DNA of 64,000 bases from Sphingomonas panacis (GTDB lineage Bacteria > Pseudomonadota > Alphaproteobacteria > Sphingomonadales > Sphingomonadaceae): the NCBI RefSeq assembly GCF_001717955.1, contig NZ_CP014168.1, positions 1,116,001-1,180,000 on the forward strand, written 5' to 3'. The notes under the pieces were generated by a model. It worked only from the letters and a program-made list of their open reading frames with translations, was not told where the DNA came from and made no database searches. Shown here in pieces: positions 30,558 to 38,706 of the stretch (its first letter is position 1; each line of letters starts with the position of its first letter). Both the position numbers and the translations under genes were made by a program.

Positions 30558-30889
30558 GCGACCGGCTGCCGACCAACCTGCTCGTGTCGGCACTGTTGCG
30601 GCGCGTCAACGATGCCGGCGGCATGGCGATGGTATTGGCCAAGGGCGATGCGCAAGCCGGGTCTATTCTGGTGATTCTGAACGACAAAGGTCGTTTCATC
30701 GGTATGGTCGAGCCGGGTCGCGATCTCGAGGGCCACGCCGTGTTGGTGCCCGCCGGCCCCGGCGATACGGCTTCCCCCGGCGAGGTCACGGCCTATTGGC
30801 AACGCCGCCGGACGCGCGATCCGGATATGTGGGTGGTCGATCTCGATATCCCGTTTGCGCAACGATTCGCCGCAGAAACGATCCTGTAA
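30554..30889 (+). CDS. DUF1491 family protein
   Basis: A 111-residue cytoplasmic protein starting at GTG 30554, overlapping the thioesterase stop. It contains LLVSALLRRVNDAGGMAMVLAKGDAQAGSI, the FIGMVEPG segment and YWQRRRTRDPDMWVVDLDI, which together match DUF1491, a conserved alphaproteobacterial family of unknown role. A tight hairpin follows nine bases after the stop, suggesting the end of the hpf-ptsN unit. Confidence 0.88.
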   Translation: MSDRLPTNLLVSALLRRVNDAGGMAMVLAKGDAQAGSILVILNDKGRFIGMVEPGRDLEGHAVLVPAGPGDTASPGEVTAYWQRRRTRDPDMWVVDLDIPFAQRFAAETIL

Positions 30890-30897
30890 CATTGACG

Positions 30898-30917
30898 ATC
30901 CGGGCCAATGCCCGGAT
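30898..30917 (+). terminator. Hairpin after DUF1491
   Basis: An 8-bp perfect stem ATCCGGGC/GCCCGGAT with a CAAT loop lies nine bases after the DUF1491 stop. No run of T follows at once, so it is a possible terminator or mRNA end for the hpf-ptsN transcript. The rest of the gap to 31051 shows no further feature. Confidence 0.45.
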
Positions 30918-31051
30918 AGCGCGGCCAACAGTTTTGGCGTTGTGTCAGCACGGGTGCGATCCGGGTTGATTACGCAGTCGGGGGATGTCCGGGGGGATCG
31001 GCTCGTTTTGAGGCGGTCGCTTGCGCGCACCACCGCATATTTGTCGGTTTA

Positions 31052-31690
31052 ATGTCGCTTCTTCACCGTGCCGCAACCATCGCGGCGATCTTTGCCAGCA
31101 TCACCGGACTCGCCGGCGCCAGCACACCTGGCTTCGCGCTCCAAATCAACCAGCCTATCAACGCGCAGCCAGCCTCGATGGTTCCGGCAGTCGCAGTGAT
31201 CCAGACTTCCCCTGACACCACGACGCCTGCGGTCGATCCTGCCGATCCCGCCCCGTCGGATCAGAAATCCACCCCCTCCTACGCTTCGCTTGCCGACGCC
31301 GTCGCGGCCCAATCCGACGATGATGCGAGCAGCGACGAGCTTCAGTGCCTTGCCGGCGCGATCTATTATGAATCCAAGGGCGAACCGCTGAGCGGCCAGC
31401 TCGCGGTCGCCGAAGTCGTCATCAACCGTAGCAAGTCGGGGCGCTTCCCGGGTTCGATCTGTTCGGTCGTGACCCAGCCGGGCCAGTTCTCGTTCGTGCG
31501 CGGCGGCCACGTCCCCGAGATCGACGCCAACCGCAACTACCGCACCGCACTCGCGGTTGCCCGCGTCGCGCTTGCCGATGCCTGGGACAGCCCCGCCTCC
31601 AAGGCGCTGTTTTTCCACGCGCGCCGCGTCAATGCGAACTTCAATCGCACGCAGGTCGCGGCGATCGGAAACCACATCTTCTATCGTTGA
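31052..31690 (+). CDS. Cell wall hydrolase, SleB type, exported
   Basis: A 212-residue protein with a signal peptide (about 1-30) and a Pro/Thr/Ser-rich linker to about residue 80. The C-terminal hydrolase domain of the SleB/CwlJ type follows: LQCLAGAIYYESKGEPLSGQLAVAEVVINR with the catalytic glutamate, SICSVVTQPGQFSFVRGG and the final ALFFHARRVN. Such enzymes cut glycan strands of peptidoglycan. It has its own upstream region and a terminator-like hairpin downstream, so it appears monocistronic. Confidence 0.9.
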   Translation: MSLLHRAATIAAIFASITGLAGASTPGFALQINQPINAQPASMVPAVAVIQTSPDTTTPAVDPADPAPSDQKSTPSYASLADAVAAQSDDDASSDELQCLAGAIYYESKGEPLSGQLAVAEVVINRSKSGRFPGSICSVVTQPGQFSFVRGGHVPEIDANRNYRTALAVARVALADAWDSPASKALFFHARRVNANFNRTQVAAIGNHIFYR

Positions 31691-31697
31691 AATCGCG

Positions 31698-31715
31698 AAC
31701 CGGCCTGAGCCGGTT
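31698..31715 (+). terminator. Hairpin after the SleB-type gene
   Basis: A 7-bp stem AACCGGC/GCCGGTT closes a CTGA loop eight bases after the stop codon, followed by only a short T run. It is a weak intrinsic terminator candidate for the cell wall hydrolase gene. Confidence 0.45.
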
Positions 31716-31748
31716 TGACGTGTTCGTGAAATGTTCTAAGATCGGGAG

Positions 31749-32234
31749 ATGCTTGCCGCTCCCGATCTCGCCACCGTCCGCGATACGCTCTGCGCCGCCG
31801 AGGTGGCGCGGGGCACCGTTCGGATGCTGCTCCGCCACGATCTCGTTGCGATTAGCGAAGTGCCGCTCGACGGAGGCCGCCGCGCCGATCTGATGGCGCT
31901 CGACGCGCGCGGCAATGTCGTGATCGTCGAGATCAAGGTTTCGCGCGCCGATCTGCTCGGCGATTCGAAATGGACCGATTATCTCGGCTGCTGCGATCGC
32001 TATTATTGGGCGGTGCCGGTCGGCTTCGATGCGTCCCCGCTTGGCGGCGTGGCGTTCCTGCCCGAACGGACCGGCATCATCGTCGCTGATCGCTACGACG
32101 CGGTCATCACCCGTGAGGCGCATACCGACCCGCTGTCGGCCGCGACTCGCAAGCGCATAACGCTGGCCTTTGCGCGCCGCGCCGCGCGGCGACTGACGGC
32201 GGCGCTCGATCCCGAGGCGGACGGAGCGTTCTAG
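31749..32234 (+). CDS. mmcB: MmcB family DNA repair protein
   Basis: A 161-residue PD-(D/E)XK nuclease-like protein. The core is RRADLMALDARGNVVIVEIKVSRADLLGDSKWTDYLGCCDRYYWAVP: the aspartate of RADL and the glutamate and lysine of EIK form the catalytic triad. MmcB was described in Caulobacter as contributing to mitomycin C resistance. There is no signal peptide. It converges with the ankyrin gene, nine bases between the stops. Confidence 0.9.
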   Translation: MLAAPDLATVRDTLCAAEVARGTVRMLLRHDLVAISEVPLDGGRRADLMALDARGNVVIVEIKVSRADLLGDSKWTDYLGCCDRYYWAVPVGFDASPLGGVAFLPERTGIIVADRYDAVITREAHTDPLSAATRKRITLAFARRAARRLTAALDPEADGAF

Positions 32235-32243
32235 CGACGGCGT

Positions 32244-32852
32244 TTACAGTCTCGGCCCCGATACCGCGAGCTTGGCCTTCTTCGGCGTCTCGTCGATCAG
32301 CTTGGCGATGGCGGGCGAGCGCGTGTCCTGGTGCGCATAGTCACGCGCGGACATGCCCGCGATCACGTCGCTCTGGTCGGGATCGGCCCCCTGCCCGAGC
32401 AAGGTTCGTACCGTCGCCATGTCGCGATGCTGGACGGCGCGGATCAGCGGAGTCTCGCCGCTGTTGTTGGCGAGATTGACGTTCGCGCCGGCTTTCTTGA
32501 GGATTTCGAGAATGTCGGTGCGGCCGTTGCCCGCCGCGATCAGCATCGCGGTTTCACCCTTGTTGTCGCGCAGATTGGGATCGGCCTGATTGGCGATCAG
32601 ATAGTTGAGATAGGGAATGTCGCCGCGTTTGGTGACGATGTGAATCGCGCCCTCACCCGTGTTGAAATCGCGCGTATCGACGATCCTGGACCCCGGCTTG
32701 GACAATGTCGCGATGACTTCGTCATTCTTCGAATCGCGGATCGCCTGGAGGAATTTGTAGCCGGCGGACTGGCCGAGCTGCGCCGTGGCGGGCGCCGCCG
32801 GAAGCGCGAGGGCCGCGACGAGGAGCGAGAGTCCGGCGATACGTGCGTTCAT
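32244..32852 (-). CDS. Exported ankyrin-repeat protein
   Basis: A 202-residue protein with a signal peptide (about 1-24, ending ATA) followed by four to five ankyrin repeats. Examples are EGAIHIVTKRGDIPYLNYLIANQADPNLRDNKGETAMLIAAGNGRTDILEILKKAGANV and a further LIRAVQHRDMATVRTLLGQGADPD unit. The repeats imply protein binding in the periplasm; partner unknown. It is divergent from the SCO gene with 72 bp between them. Confidence 0.9.
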   Translation of the reverse strand: MNARIAGLSLLVAALALPAAPATAQLGQSAGYKFLQAIRDSKNDEVIATLSKPGSRIVDTRDFNTGEGAIHIVTKRGDIPYLNYLIANQADPNLRDNKGETAMLIAAGNGRTDILEILKKAGANVNLANNSGETPLIRAVQHRDMATVRTLLGQGADPDQSDVIAGMSARDYAHQDTRSPAIAKLIDETPKKAKLAVSGPRL

Positions 32853-32924
32853 GGGGGGATTCGACCTCTTACTGCATGGTCAGACTTGCGCCTTTGCCGC
32901 TATCAGATCAATGCTGCGCGCACC

Positions 32925-33530
32925 ATGAATGAGATTGTCCGCGCTCGCGTCGCGCTGCTGGCCGCCCTGCTGGTCGCGGCCGCCCCGATTGCCTGTTCCA
33001 AACCCGCCGACACCGCGCCCGCGCCGCTGGCCGGCGCGAAGATCGGCGGCGCTTTCCGGCTGACCGATCAGGACGGCAGGACCGTCACCGACGCGAGCCT
33101 CGCCGGAAAATACCGCGTCATGTATTTCGGCTATACCTTCTGCCCCGATGTCTGCCCTACCGACATGCAGACGCTTGGTGCGGGCCTGCGCGCGTTCGAG
33201 GCCAAGGATGCGGCGCGTGGCGCGAAGGTGGTGCCGGTGTTCGTCACGGTCGATCCCGAGCGCGATACGCCTGCGGTGCTGAAACCCTTCGTGGCGGCGT
33301 TTCATCCGCGCATGATCGGGCTGACCGGCTCACCTGCGGCGATCGCCGCCGTCGCCAAGGACTATGCGATCTACTACGAAAAGGAGCCGCCCGCGCCCGG
33401 CGGCGGCTATATGGTGCAGCATTCGCGTGTCGCGTATCTGATGGACCCGCAGGGCAAACCGCTCGTGCTGATCCCGGTCGACAAGACGCCCGATGATGTC
33501 GCCGCAGACCTCGGACGGTGGGTACGATGA
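32925..33530 (+). CDS. SCO1/SenC family copper-binding lipoprotein
   Basis: A 201-residue thioredoxin-fold protein that delivers copper to cytochrome c oxidase or acts in thiol redox balance. ATG 32925 gives a lipoprotein signal peptide with Cys 24 in PIAC. The copper ligands are present: Cys 73 and Cys 77 in GYTFCPDVCPTD, and His 166 in GYMVQHSRVAYLMD. No oxidase genes are nearby. Its stop overlaps the ATG of the YcgN-like gene, so a three-gene unit with the metallopeptidase is likely. Confidence 0.93.
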   Translation: MNEIVRARVALLAALLVAAAPIACSKPADTAPAPLAGAKIGGAFRLTDQDGRTVTDASLAGKYRVMYFGYTFCPDVCPTDMQTLGAGLRAFEAKDAARGAKVVPVFVTVDPERDTPAVLKPFVAAFHPRMIGLTGSPAAIAAVAKDYAIYYEKEPPAPGGGYMVQHSRVAYLMDPQGKPLVLIPVDKTPDDVAADLGRWVR

Positions 33531-33961
33531 GCGCGCGATTCTGGGAAGATACCCCGCTCGAAAAGCTCGATCGCGGGCAATGGGAAGCCTTGTGCGACGG
33601 TTGCGGCAAATGCTGCCTGCACAAGCTCGAGGATGAAGAGACCGGCGAGATGTTCCCGACCAACGTGTCGTGCCGCCTGCTCGACCGGGCCACCGCGCAA
33701 TGCTCGGACTATCGCCATCGCCATGCCTATGTCAGCGAATGCGTGCGGCTCAACCGCGACAATGTCTACACGATCGACTGGCTGCCCTCGACCTGCGCGT
33801 ATGGCCTGCGCGCGGCGGGCAAGCCGCTGCCCGGCTGGCATTATCTCGTCTGCGGGGATCGCGACGCAGTCCACCGCGCGGGCGAATCGGTGCGCGGCTG
33901 GACGATCTCCGAGGACGACGCCGGCGATTTCGAGAACCATCTGATCGATCGGGAATTGTGA
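33527..33961 (+). CDS. YcgN/UPF0260 family cysteine-cluster protein
   Basis: A 144-residue cytoplasmic protein of the YcgN (UPF0260) family. The start ATG 33527 overlaps the previous stop; a GTG nine bases upstream is possible. It has the CDGCGKCCLHKL cluster, another cysteine in NVSCRLLD, and later cysteines in ATAQCSDY, SECVRL and STCAYGL, and ends after GDAVHRAG-like HLIDREL. The cysteines suggest a metal or iron-sulfur centre. Function is unknown. It overlaps the downstream metallopeptidase start. Confidence 0.9.
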   Translation: MSARFWEDTPLEKLDRGQWEALCDGCGKCCLHKLEDEETGEMFPTNVSCRLLDRATAQCSDYRHRHAYVSECVRLNRDNVYTIDWLPSTCAYGLRAAGKPLPGWHYLVCGDRDAVHRAGESVRGWTISEDDAGDFENHLIDREL

Positions 33962-34635
33962 GCGAACCGCTCGAAGTCGTCCGCCATCCGCGCGCGCGGC
34001 GCGCGCGATTGTCGGTCGATCCGGCGAGCGGGCGAGTGCGGTTGACCTTGCCGCCGCGTGCGCCGGTCAAGGCGGCGCTGCAATGGGCGGCGGGGCAGCA
34101 GGCGTGGATCGAGGCCCAGCGCGCGCGATTGCCGGTGCCACGCCCGTTCGCGCCCGGCGCGGTGGTGCCGCTCGGCGGTGAGCCGGCGACGATCGATTGG
34201 GACGCCGCCCGCCCGCGCAGAATCGAACGCATCGGCGACCGGCTCGTCTGCGGCGGGCCGGCCGACGGGCTGTCGCGACGGATCGAACTATGGCTACGGC
34301 GCGAGGCGCTGCGCGTTCTGTCGCTAGAAACCGCCGAATGCGCCGCGCGCGCCGGCGTGTCGGTCAGCGCCGTGACTATCGGGGATCCGCGCGGGCGCTG
34401 GGGCAGTTGCGCGTCGAGCGGCGCGATCCGCTATAGCTGGCGGCTGATCCTCGCGCCGGCGTTCGTGCGCCGCTCGACGGTCGCGCACGAGGTCGCACAC
34501 CGAGTCCATATGAATCACAGCCCGGCGTTCCACGCGCTCGCGGCGACGCTGGACGAGCGCGATCCCGCCGAATCGCGCGCATGGCTGCGCGCGCACGGCG
34601 CCAGCCTTCACTGGTTCGGGCGCGAGTCCGAATAG
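33958..34635 (+). CDS. YgjP-like (UPF0758/DUF45-type) zinc metallopeptidase
   Basis: A 225-residue protein of the YgjP/WLM-like DUF45 family. GTG 33958 is the start, overlapping the YcgN stop by three bases. The zinc motif is HEVAH (His 177, Glu 178, His 181), followed by HRVHMNHSPAFHALAATLDERDP, and preceded by the typical RWGSCASSGAIRYSWRLILAP. Family members are predicted zinc peptidases of unknown target. Its last 28 bases overlap the convergent PBP1A gene. The bracketed family name is uncertain; the YgjP similarity is clear. Confidence 0.85.
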   Translation: MSEPLEVVRHPRARRARLSVDPASGRVRLTLPPRAPVKAALQWAAGQQAWIEAQRARLPVPRPFAPGAVVPLGGEPATIDWDAARPRRIERIGDRLVCGGPADGLSRRIELWLRREALRVLSLETAECAARAGVSVSAVTIGDPRGRWGSCASSGAIRYSWRLILAPAFVRRSTVAHEVAHRVHMNHSPAFHALAATLDERDPAESRAWLRAHGASLHWFGRESE

Positions 34636-36794
34636 CGATCCGGCTGCGGCCGCACCGGCGGCGGTGCGGCCGTCGGCCGATCCCCGCGCGACCGGTTCTG
34701 CGCGGGCGTATCGCGGCCGAGGACATGATCCATCCATTGCTGGTCGAGCTTTTCGGGCTTCGCCTGCGGGTCCCCATCGGGCGCGATGATGCCCTCATCG
34801 ACGGGGTTGCCATCGGGATCGACGCGCTGGCGGTCGCTTTGGCGCGGCTGTGCGCCTTCGCCCTGCACGGGGTTGCCATCGCCATCGACGAACACGCCAT
34901 TGTCCGGCCCGCCGAAATAGCTTTCCTCGTCGGGTTCTATCGACATGTCTGGCAAGGTCACCTGAGTCTCGAACTGCTCGACCGGACGGTTGGCCACCGC
35001 GACCGCCATGAAATCATGGAAGGCGCGTGCCGGCGCGGTGCCGCCATGCAGCCCCGCGATCGGCTTGGCATCGTCGCGGCCCATCCACACGCCCGTCGTC
35101 AGGCCGGATGAGAAGCCGAGGAACCAGCCGTCCTTGCTCGACGTGGTCGTGCCGGTCTTGCCCGCGACCGGACGGCCGATCTGCGCGGCCTTGCCCGTGC
35201 CGGTGTTGACCGTGGTCTGGAGCAGATCGGTCATCTCGGCGGCGACATAAGGTGCGACGAGGACGTGGCTGGTGTCGATCTGCTGCGTGTAGATCGTCTC
35301 GCCGCCCGCGGTCACCTTGGTGATGCCATAAGGCGTCACCGCGACCCCCTTGTTGCCGACGCTGGCGAACGCGCGCGTCATATCGAGCAGGCGGACTTCC
35401 GAACTGCCGAGCACCATCGAAGGATGCGTGTTGACCGGCGTGGTGATGCCGAAGCGCCGTGCCATGTCCGCGACCGTGCTGAACCCGACCTGCTGGCCGA
35501 GCTTCGCCGCGACCGTGTTGATCGAATAGGCGAAGGCGGTGCGCAACGTCGTCTGGCCGATGTTGTGCCGCGCGTCGTTGCGCGGACTCCAGCCGTCGAT
35601 CGTGATCGGCTCATCGACGACCGAATCGTCTGGCTTGTGCCCGGCTTCGAGCGCGGCGAGGTACACGAACAGCTTGAACGCCGAACCCGGCTGTCGAACC
35701 GCCTGCGTCGCGCGGTTGTAGATCGACGAGACGTAATCCTTGCCGCCAACCATCGCGCGCACCGCGCCGTCGCGATCGATCGCGACCAGCGCACCCTGCG
35801 CACCCGCGGGCGCATTCTTGCGCACCGCCGCGTCGGCGGCGCGCTGCATGCCGAGATCGAGCGTGGTCCACACTTCGAGCGGGCGGCTCGGCTCGTCGAT
35901 CAGCGTCGCAAGCTGCGGCAGCGCCCAATCGGTGAAGTAGCGCACGCTGTTCTGCTTGGGTTCGGGCGCGAAGGTGACGTCCTGCACGTCGGCATCGGCA
36001 GCCTGCTGCGGCGTGATCGCCCCGGTCTCCTGCATCAGCGAGAGCACGACGCCGGCACGGTCCTTGGCGGCGGTCTCGTCGGCGGTGGGCGAATAGACCG
36101 ATGGCGCCTTGACCAGCCCGGCGATGATCGCGGCTTCGGCCAGCGTCAAACGATCCGCGCCGTGGCCGAAGAATTTGCGGCTCGCCGCGTCTATGCCATA
36201 GGCGCCGCCGCCGAAATACACCTTGTTGAGGTAGAGTTCGAGGATCTCGTCCTTGCTGAACTTGCGCTCCAGCGCCAGCGCGAGGAACCCTTCGCGCATC
36301 TTGCGGCCGAGATCATATTTGTTCGACAGGAAGATCGTCCGCGCGACCTGCTGGGTGATCGTGGAGGCGCCCTGCTGGCGCCGTCCGGTACCACGATTGG
36401 CGATGCCGAGTTTGATAGCGCGTGCCATACCGATCGGATCGACGCCGAGATGCGAGCGGAAACGGCGATCCTCGACCGAGATCATCGCTTCGCGCATCAC
36501 CGTCGGAATCTGGTCGTAGCTCAGCCAGTCGCCGTAACTCGGCCCGAGCGACACGATCACGGTGCCGTCGGCGGCATGGACCCGGATCATCTGGCCGTTG
36601 GGTGAGGATTTGAGCTGCTCGAAACTCGGCAGTTGCGCGCGCGTCACGTAGACGGTGATCGCGAGCGCGGCGAGGCCGAGCGCCGCGATGCCGAATCCGA
36701 TCTGGATCAACAGGACGAGGCGACGACGCCAGAGCGGCTTGTCGGACACCCGCGCGCTTTGCGTACGGGAACGGGCTTTGGAAGATCTGGCCAT
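34608..36794 (-). CDS. Class A penicillin-binding protein 1A (transglycosylase/transpeptidase)
   Basis: A 728-residue peptidoglycan synthase anchored by one membrane segment (about 25-48). ATG 36794 is chosen over an upstream TTG. The transglycosylase domain has EDRRFRSHLGVDPIGMARA (catalytic Glu) and GASTITQQVART. The transpeptidase has SAFK within RQPGSAFKLFVYLAAL, a SxN motif in AYSINTVAAKLG, and KTG in VAGKTGTTTSSKD. A C-terminal tail of about 110 residues is acidic and Pro/Gly/Asp-rich with two imperfect VD-DGNPV units, probably disordered in the periplasm. Its 3' end overlaps the metallopeptidase gene. Confidence 0.95.
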   Translation of the reverse strand: MARSSKARSRTQSARVSDKPLWRRRLVLLIQIGFGIAALGLAALAITVYVTRAQLPSFEQLKSSPNGQMIRVHAADGTVIVSLGPSYGDWLSYDQIPTVMREAMISVEDRRFRSHLGVDPIGMARAIKLGIANRGTGRRQQGASTITQQVARTIFLSNKYDLGRKMREGFLALALERKFSKDEILELYLNKVYFGGGAYGIDAASRKFFGHGADRLTLAEAAIIAGLVKAPSVYSPTADETAAKDRAGVVLSLMQETGAITPQQAADADVQDVTFAPEPKQNSVRYFTDWALPQLATLIDEPSRPLEVWTTLDLGMQRAADAAVRKNAPAGAQGALVAIDRDGAVRAMVGGKDYVSSIYNRATQAVRQPGSAFKLFVYLAALEAGHKPDDSVVDEPITIDGWSPRNDARHNIGQTTLRTAFAYSINTVAAKLGQQVGFSTVADMARRFGITTPVNTHPSMVLGSSEVRLLDMTRAFASVGNKGVAVTPYGITKVTAGGETIYTQQIDTSHVLVAPYVAAEMTDLLQTTVNTGTGKAAQIGRPVAGKTGTTTSSKDGWFLGFSSGLTTGVWMGRDDAKPIAGLHGGTAPARAFHDFMAVAVANRPVEQFETQVTLPDMSIEPDEESYFGGPDNGVFVDGDGNPVQGEGAQPRQSDRQRVDPDGNPVDEGIIAPDGDPQAKPEKLDQQWMDHVLGRDTPAQNRSRGDRPTAAPPPVRPQPDRYSDSRPNQ

Positions 36795-36884
36795 GCGATG
36801 CCCCAAGCGAATACGCGCTTAACCTGGGCCGAACAAGCTGGTGTTCGGACGTTACGAGGTGAAAGGCTTCGGACGTGCGACACG

Positions 36885-36918
36885 AAAAAGGGCGACCGCG
36901 CGAACGGCCGCCCTTTTT
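36885..36918 (-). terminator. Intrinsic terminator after rpoZ
   Basis: AAAAAGGGCG (36885-36894) and CGCCCTTTTT (36909-36918) form a 10-bp stem with an A/T end on both sides. Read on the minus strand it follows the rpoZ stop by about 20 bases and ends in a run of T, a classic Rho-independent terminator. It may work in both directions. Confidence 0.85.
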
Positions 36919-36939
36919 GCGATAGAAGGATGAGTCGGC

Positions 36940-37284
36940 TCAGCCGTCGTAATCGGCGCCGAGATTCTGGTTGCGCGGCGGCGCGGCGGCGGTGAGGCGA
37001 AGCGCCTCTGCCGATGCGGCGAGCGAACCGACCTCGTCGGGCGCGTCCTCGTCATCGACGCGGACCTTCTGGAGACCCGACACGACCGATTCTTCGAGAT
37101 GATCGGGGCGAACGGTTTCCTCGGCGATTTCGCGCAAGGCGACGACCGGGTTCTTGTCGCGATCGCGATCGATCGTCAGATCGGCGCCGCCGGAAATCTG
37201 CCGTGCACGCTGCGCGGCGAGCAACACCAGATCGAACCGGTTCGGAATCTTGTCGACGCAATCTTCGACGGTGACGCGCGCCAT
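36940..37284 (-). CDS. rpoZ: RNA polymerase subunit omega
   Basis: A 114-residue omega subunit that helps assemble RNA polymerase and binds ppGpp. ATG 37284 follows AAGGAAG and gives [30 protein letters not shown], the hallmark N-terminus, then [14 protein letters not shown]. The C-terminal 40 residues are an Ala-rich tail ending GADYDG, longer than in E. coli but usual for alphaproteobacteria. Monocistronic with its own terminator; spoT, often next to it, is absent. Confidence 0.96.
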   Translation of the reverse strand: MARVTVEDCVDKIPNRFDLVLLAAQRARQISGGADLTIDRDRDKNPVVALREIAEETVRPDHLEESVVSGLQKVRVDDEDAPDEVGSLAASAEALRLTAAAPPRNQNLGADYDG

Positions 37285-37409
37285 GAATGGCTTCCTTCGT
37301 GGATAATGCTGAAAGGATAAGCCCGGCGCTGTAGTCCCGCGATGTCGCCGAGTCAAGAAATTGCCCCGGCATGCGCGGAAACCTCCGGGTGCGCCCGCGT
37401 TGAGCGCGG

Positions 37410-38642
37410 GTGAACGCTGACACCCTGCTTGCGCGCGGCGCCGCCGCGCGCCACCACGTCGAGATGGACCGACCCGCGCCCCAGCCCGTCTTCACCGTCG
37501 ATGGCAACCGCTTGCGGATGCTCGTCAACGGGCCGGAACGGCTCGAAACGCTCGTCGCGTTGATCGACGAAGCGCAGGCGACGCTTCGCATGCTCTATTA
37601 CATCTATGTCGATGATCGCGCCGGCGAAGCCGTTCGCGACGCGCTGATCCGCGCGGCGATGCGCGGCGTGCGCGTCTCGCTGATCGTCGATGGGCTCGGC
37701 AGCGAACATGCCGAGCAACGCCATTTTTTCGATCCGATGCGTGACGCCGGCGTGACCGTGTGCCGGTTCGTGCCGCGCTGGGGGCGGCGCTATCTGCTGC
37801 GCAACCATCAGAAACTCGCGCTCGCCGATGGCGAACGGGCGGATACGGCGCGCGCGATCATCGGCGGGTTCAACGTCGAGGATGGCTATTTCGGCACGCC
37901 CGCCGAGCAGGCGTGGCGCGATCTCGGCCTGTTGGTGGAGGGCGATGCCGCGCATCGCATCACCGGCTATTTCGATTCGCTGTCGCGCTGGGCGAAGCAG
38001 CCCAAGCCGCCGCTGCGCTCGCTGCGCCGCGCGCTCAAGACGTGGAGCGAGCCGCAAGGCACCGTGCGCTGGCTGTTCGGCGGCCCCACGCGGCGGCTGT
38101 CGCCGTGGGCGCGCGCGGTCAAGCGAGACATGGAGGCCGGGCGCGAGATCGGGCTGATCGCGGCCTATTTCGCGCCGAGCCCGGGCATGCTCAAGCGGCT
38201 CGACCGGGCGGGTATGCGCGGGCGGGTGCGGATAGTGCTGGCATCCAAGAACGACCATGGCGCGGCGATCTGGGCATCGCGCTTCACCTACGCGGGGCTG
38301 CTGCGCAAGCGCGTGGAGATTTACGAATATCAGCCGACCAAATTGCACACCAAGCTCTTCCTGATCGACGATGTGGTCTATATCGGCTCGGCCAATTACG
38401 ACGTGCGCAGCCTGTTCCTCAATCTCGAGATGATGCTGCGGATCGACGATGCCGGCTTCGCCGCGCACGTGCGCGACTATTTCGATGGCGAGGTCGCCGA
38501 TTCGGAAGCGATCACGCCCGAGCTGTACGCATCGCGCAGCGGATGGTGGACGCGGACCAAGCAGGCGGCGGCGTTCTTCGTGATGACCGTGCTCGATTAT
38601 AACGTCACGCGCCGACTCAATTTCGGCCCGGAGCGGCGATAA
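37410..38642 (+). CDS. Phospholipase D-like protein, cardiolipin synthase type
   Basis: A 410-residue protein with two phospholipase D HKD regions: a modified one at [24 protein letters not shown] (about residues 131-154) and a classical one at [20 protein letters not shown] (about 311-330). These are typical of cardiolipin synthases that join phosphatidylglycerol units. There is no N-terminal membrane segment as in ClsA, so it resembles the ClsB or ClsC branch. The start is GTG 37410; ATG 37464 is an alternative. It is probably monocistronic; other phosphatidyl-transfer reactions are possible. Confidence 0.85.
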   Translation: MNADTLLARGAAARHHVEMDRPAPQPVFTVDGNRLRMLVNGPERLETLVALIDEAQATLRMLYYIYVDDRAGEAVRDALIRAAMRGVRVSLIVDGLGSEHAEQRHFFDPMRDAGVTVCRFVPRWGRRYLLRNHQKLALADGERADTARAIIGGFNVEDGYFGTPAEQAWRDLGLLVEGDAAHRITGYFDSLSRWAKQPKPPLRSLRRALKTWSEPQGTVRWLFGGPTRRLSPWARAVKRDMEAGREIGLIAAYFAPSPGMLKRLDRAGMRGRVRIVLASKNDHGAAIWASRFTYAGLLRKRVEIYEYQPTKLHTKLFLIDDVVYIGSANYDVRSLFLNLEMMLRIDDAGFAAHVRDYFDGEVADSEAITPELYASRSGWWTRTKQAAAFFVMTVLDYNVTRRLNFGPERR

Positions 38643-38706
38643 CGAGTCCGCTTGGCGGCGAGCCGGTTTCGGTTTCCCCCCTGCCATCGATCGGTTACGT
38701 TCGGAT

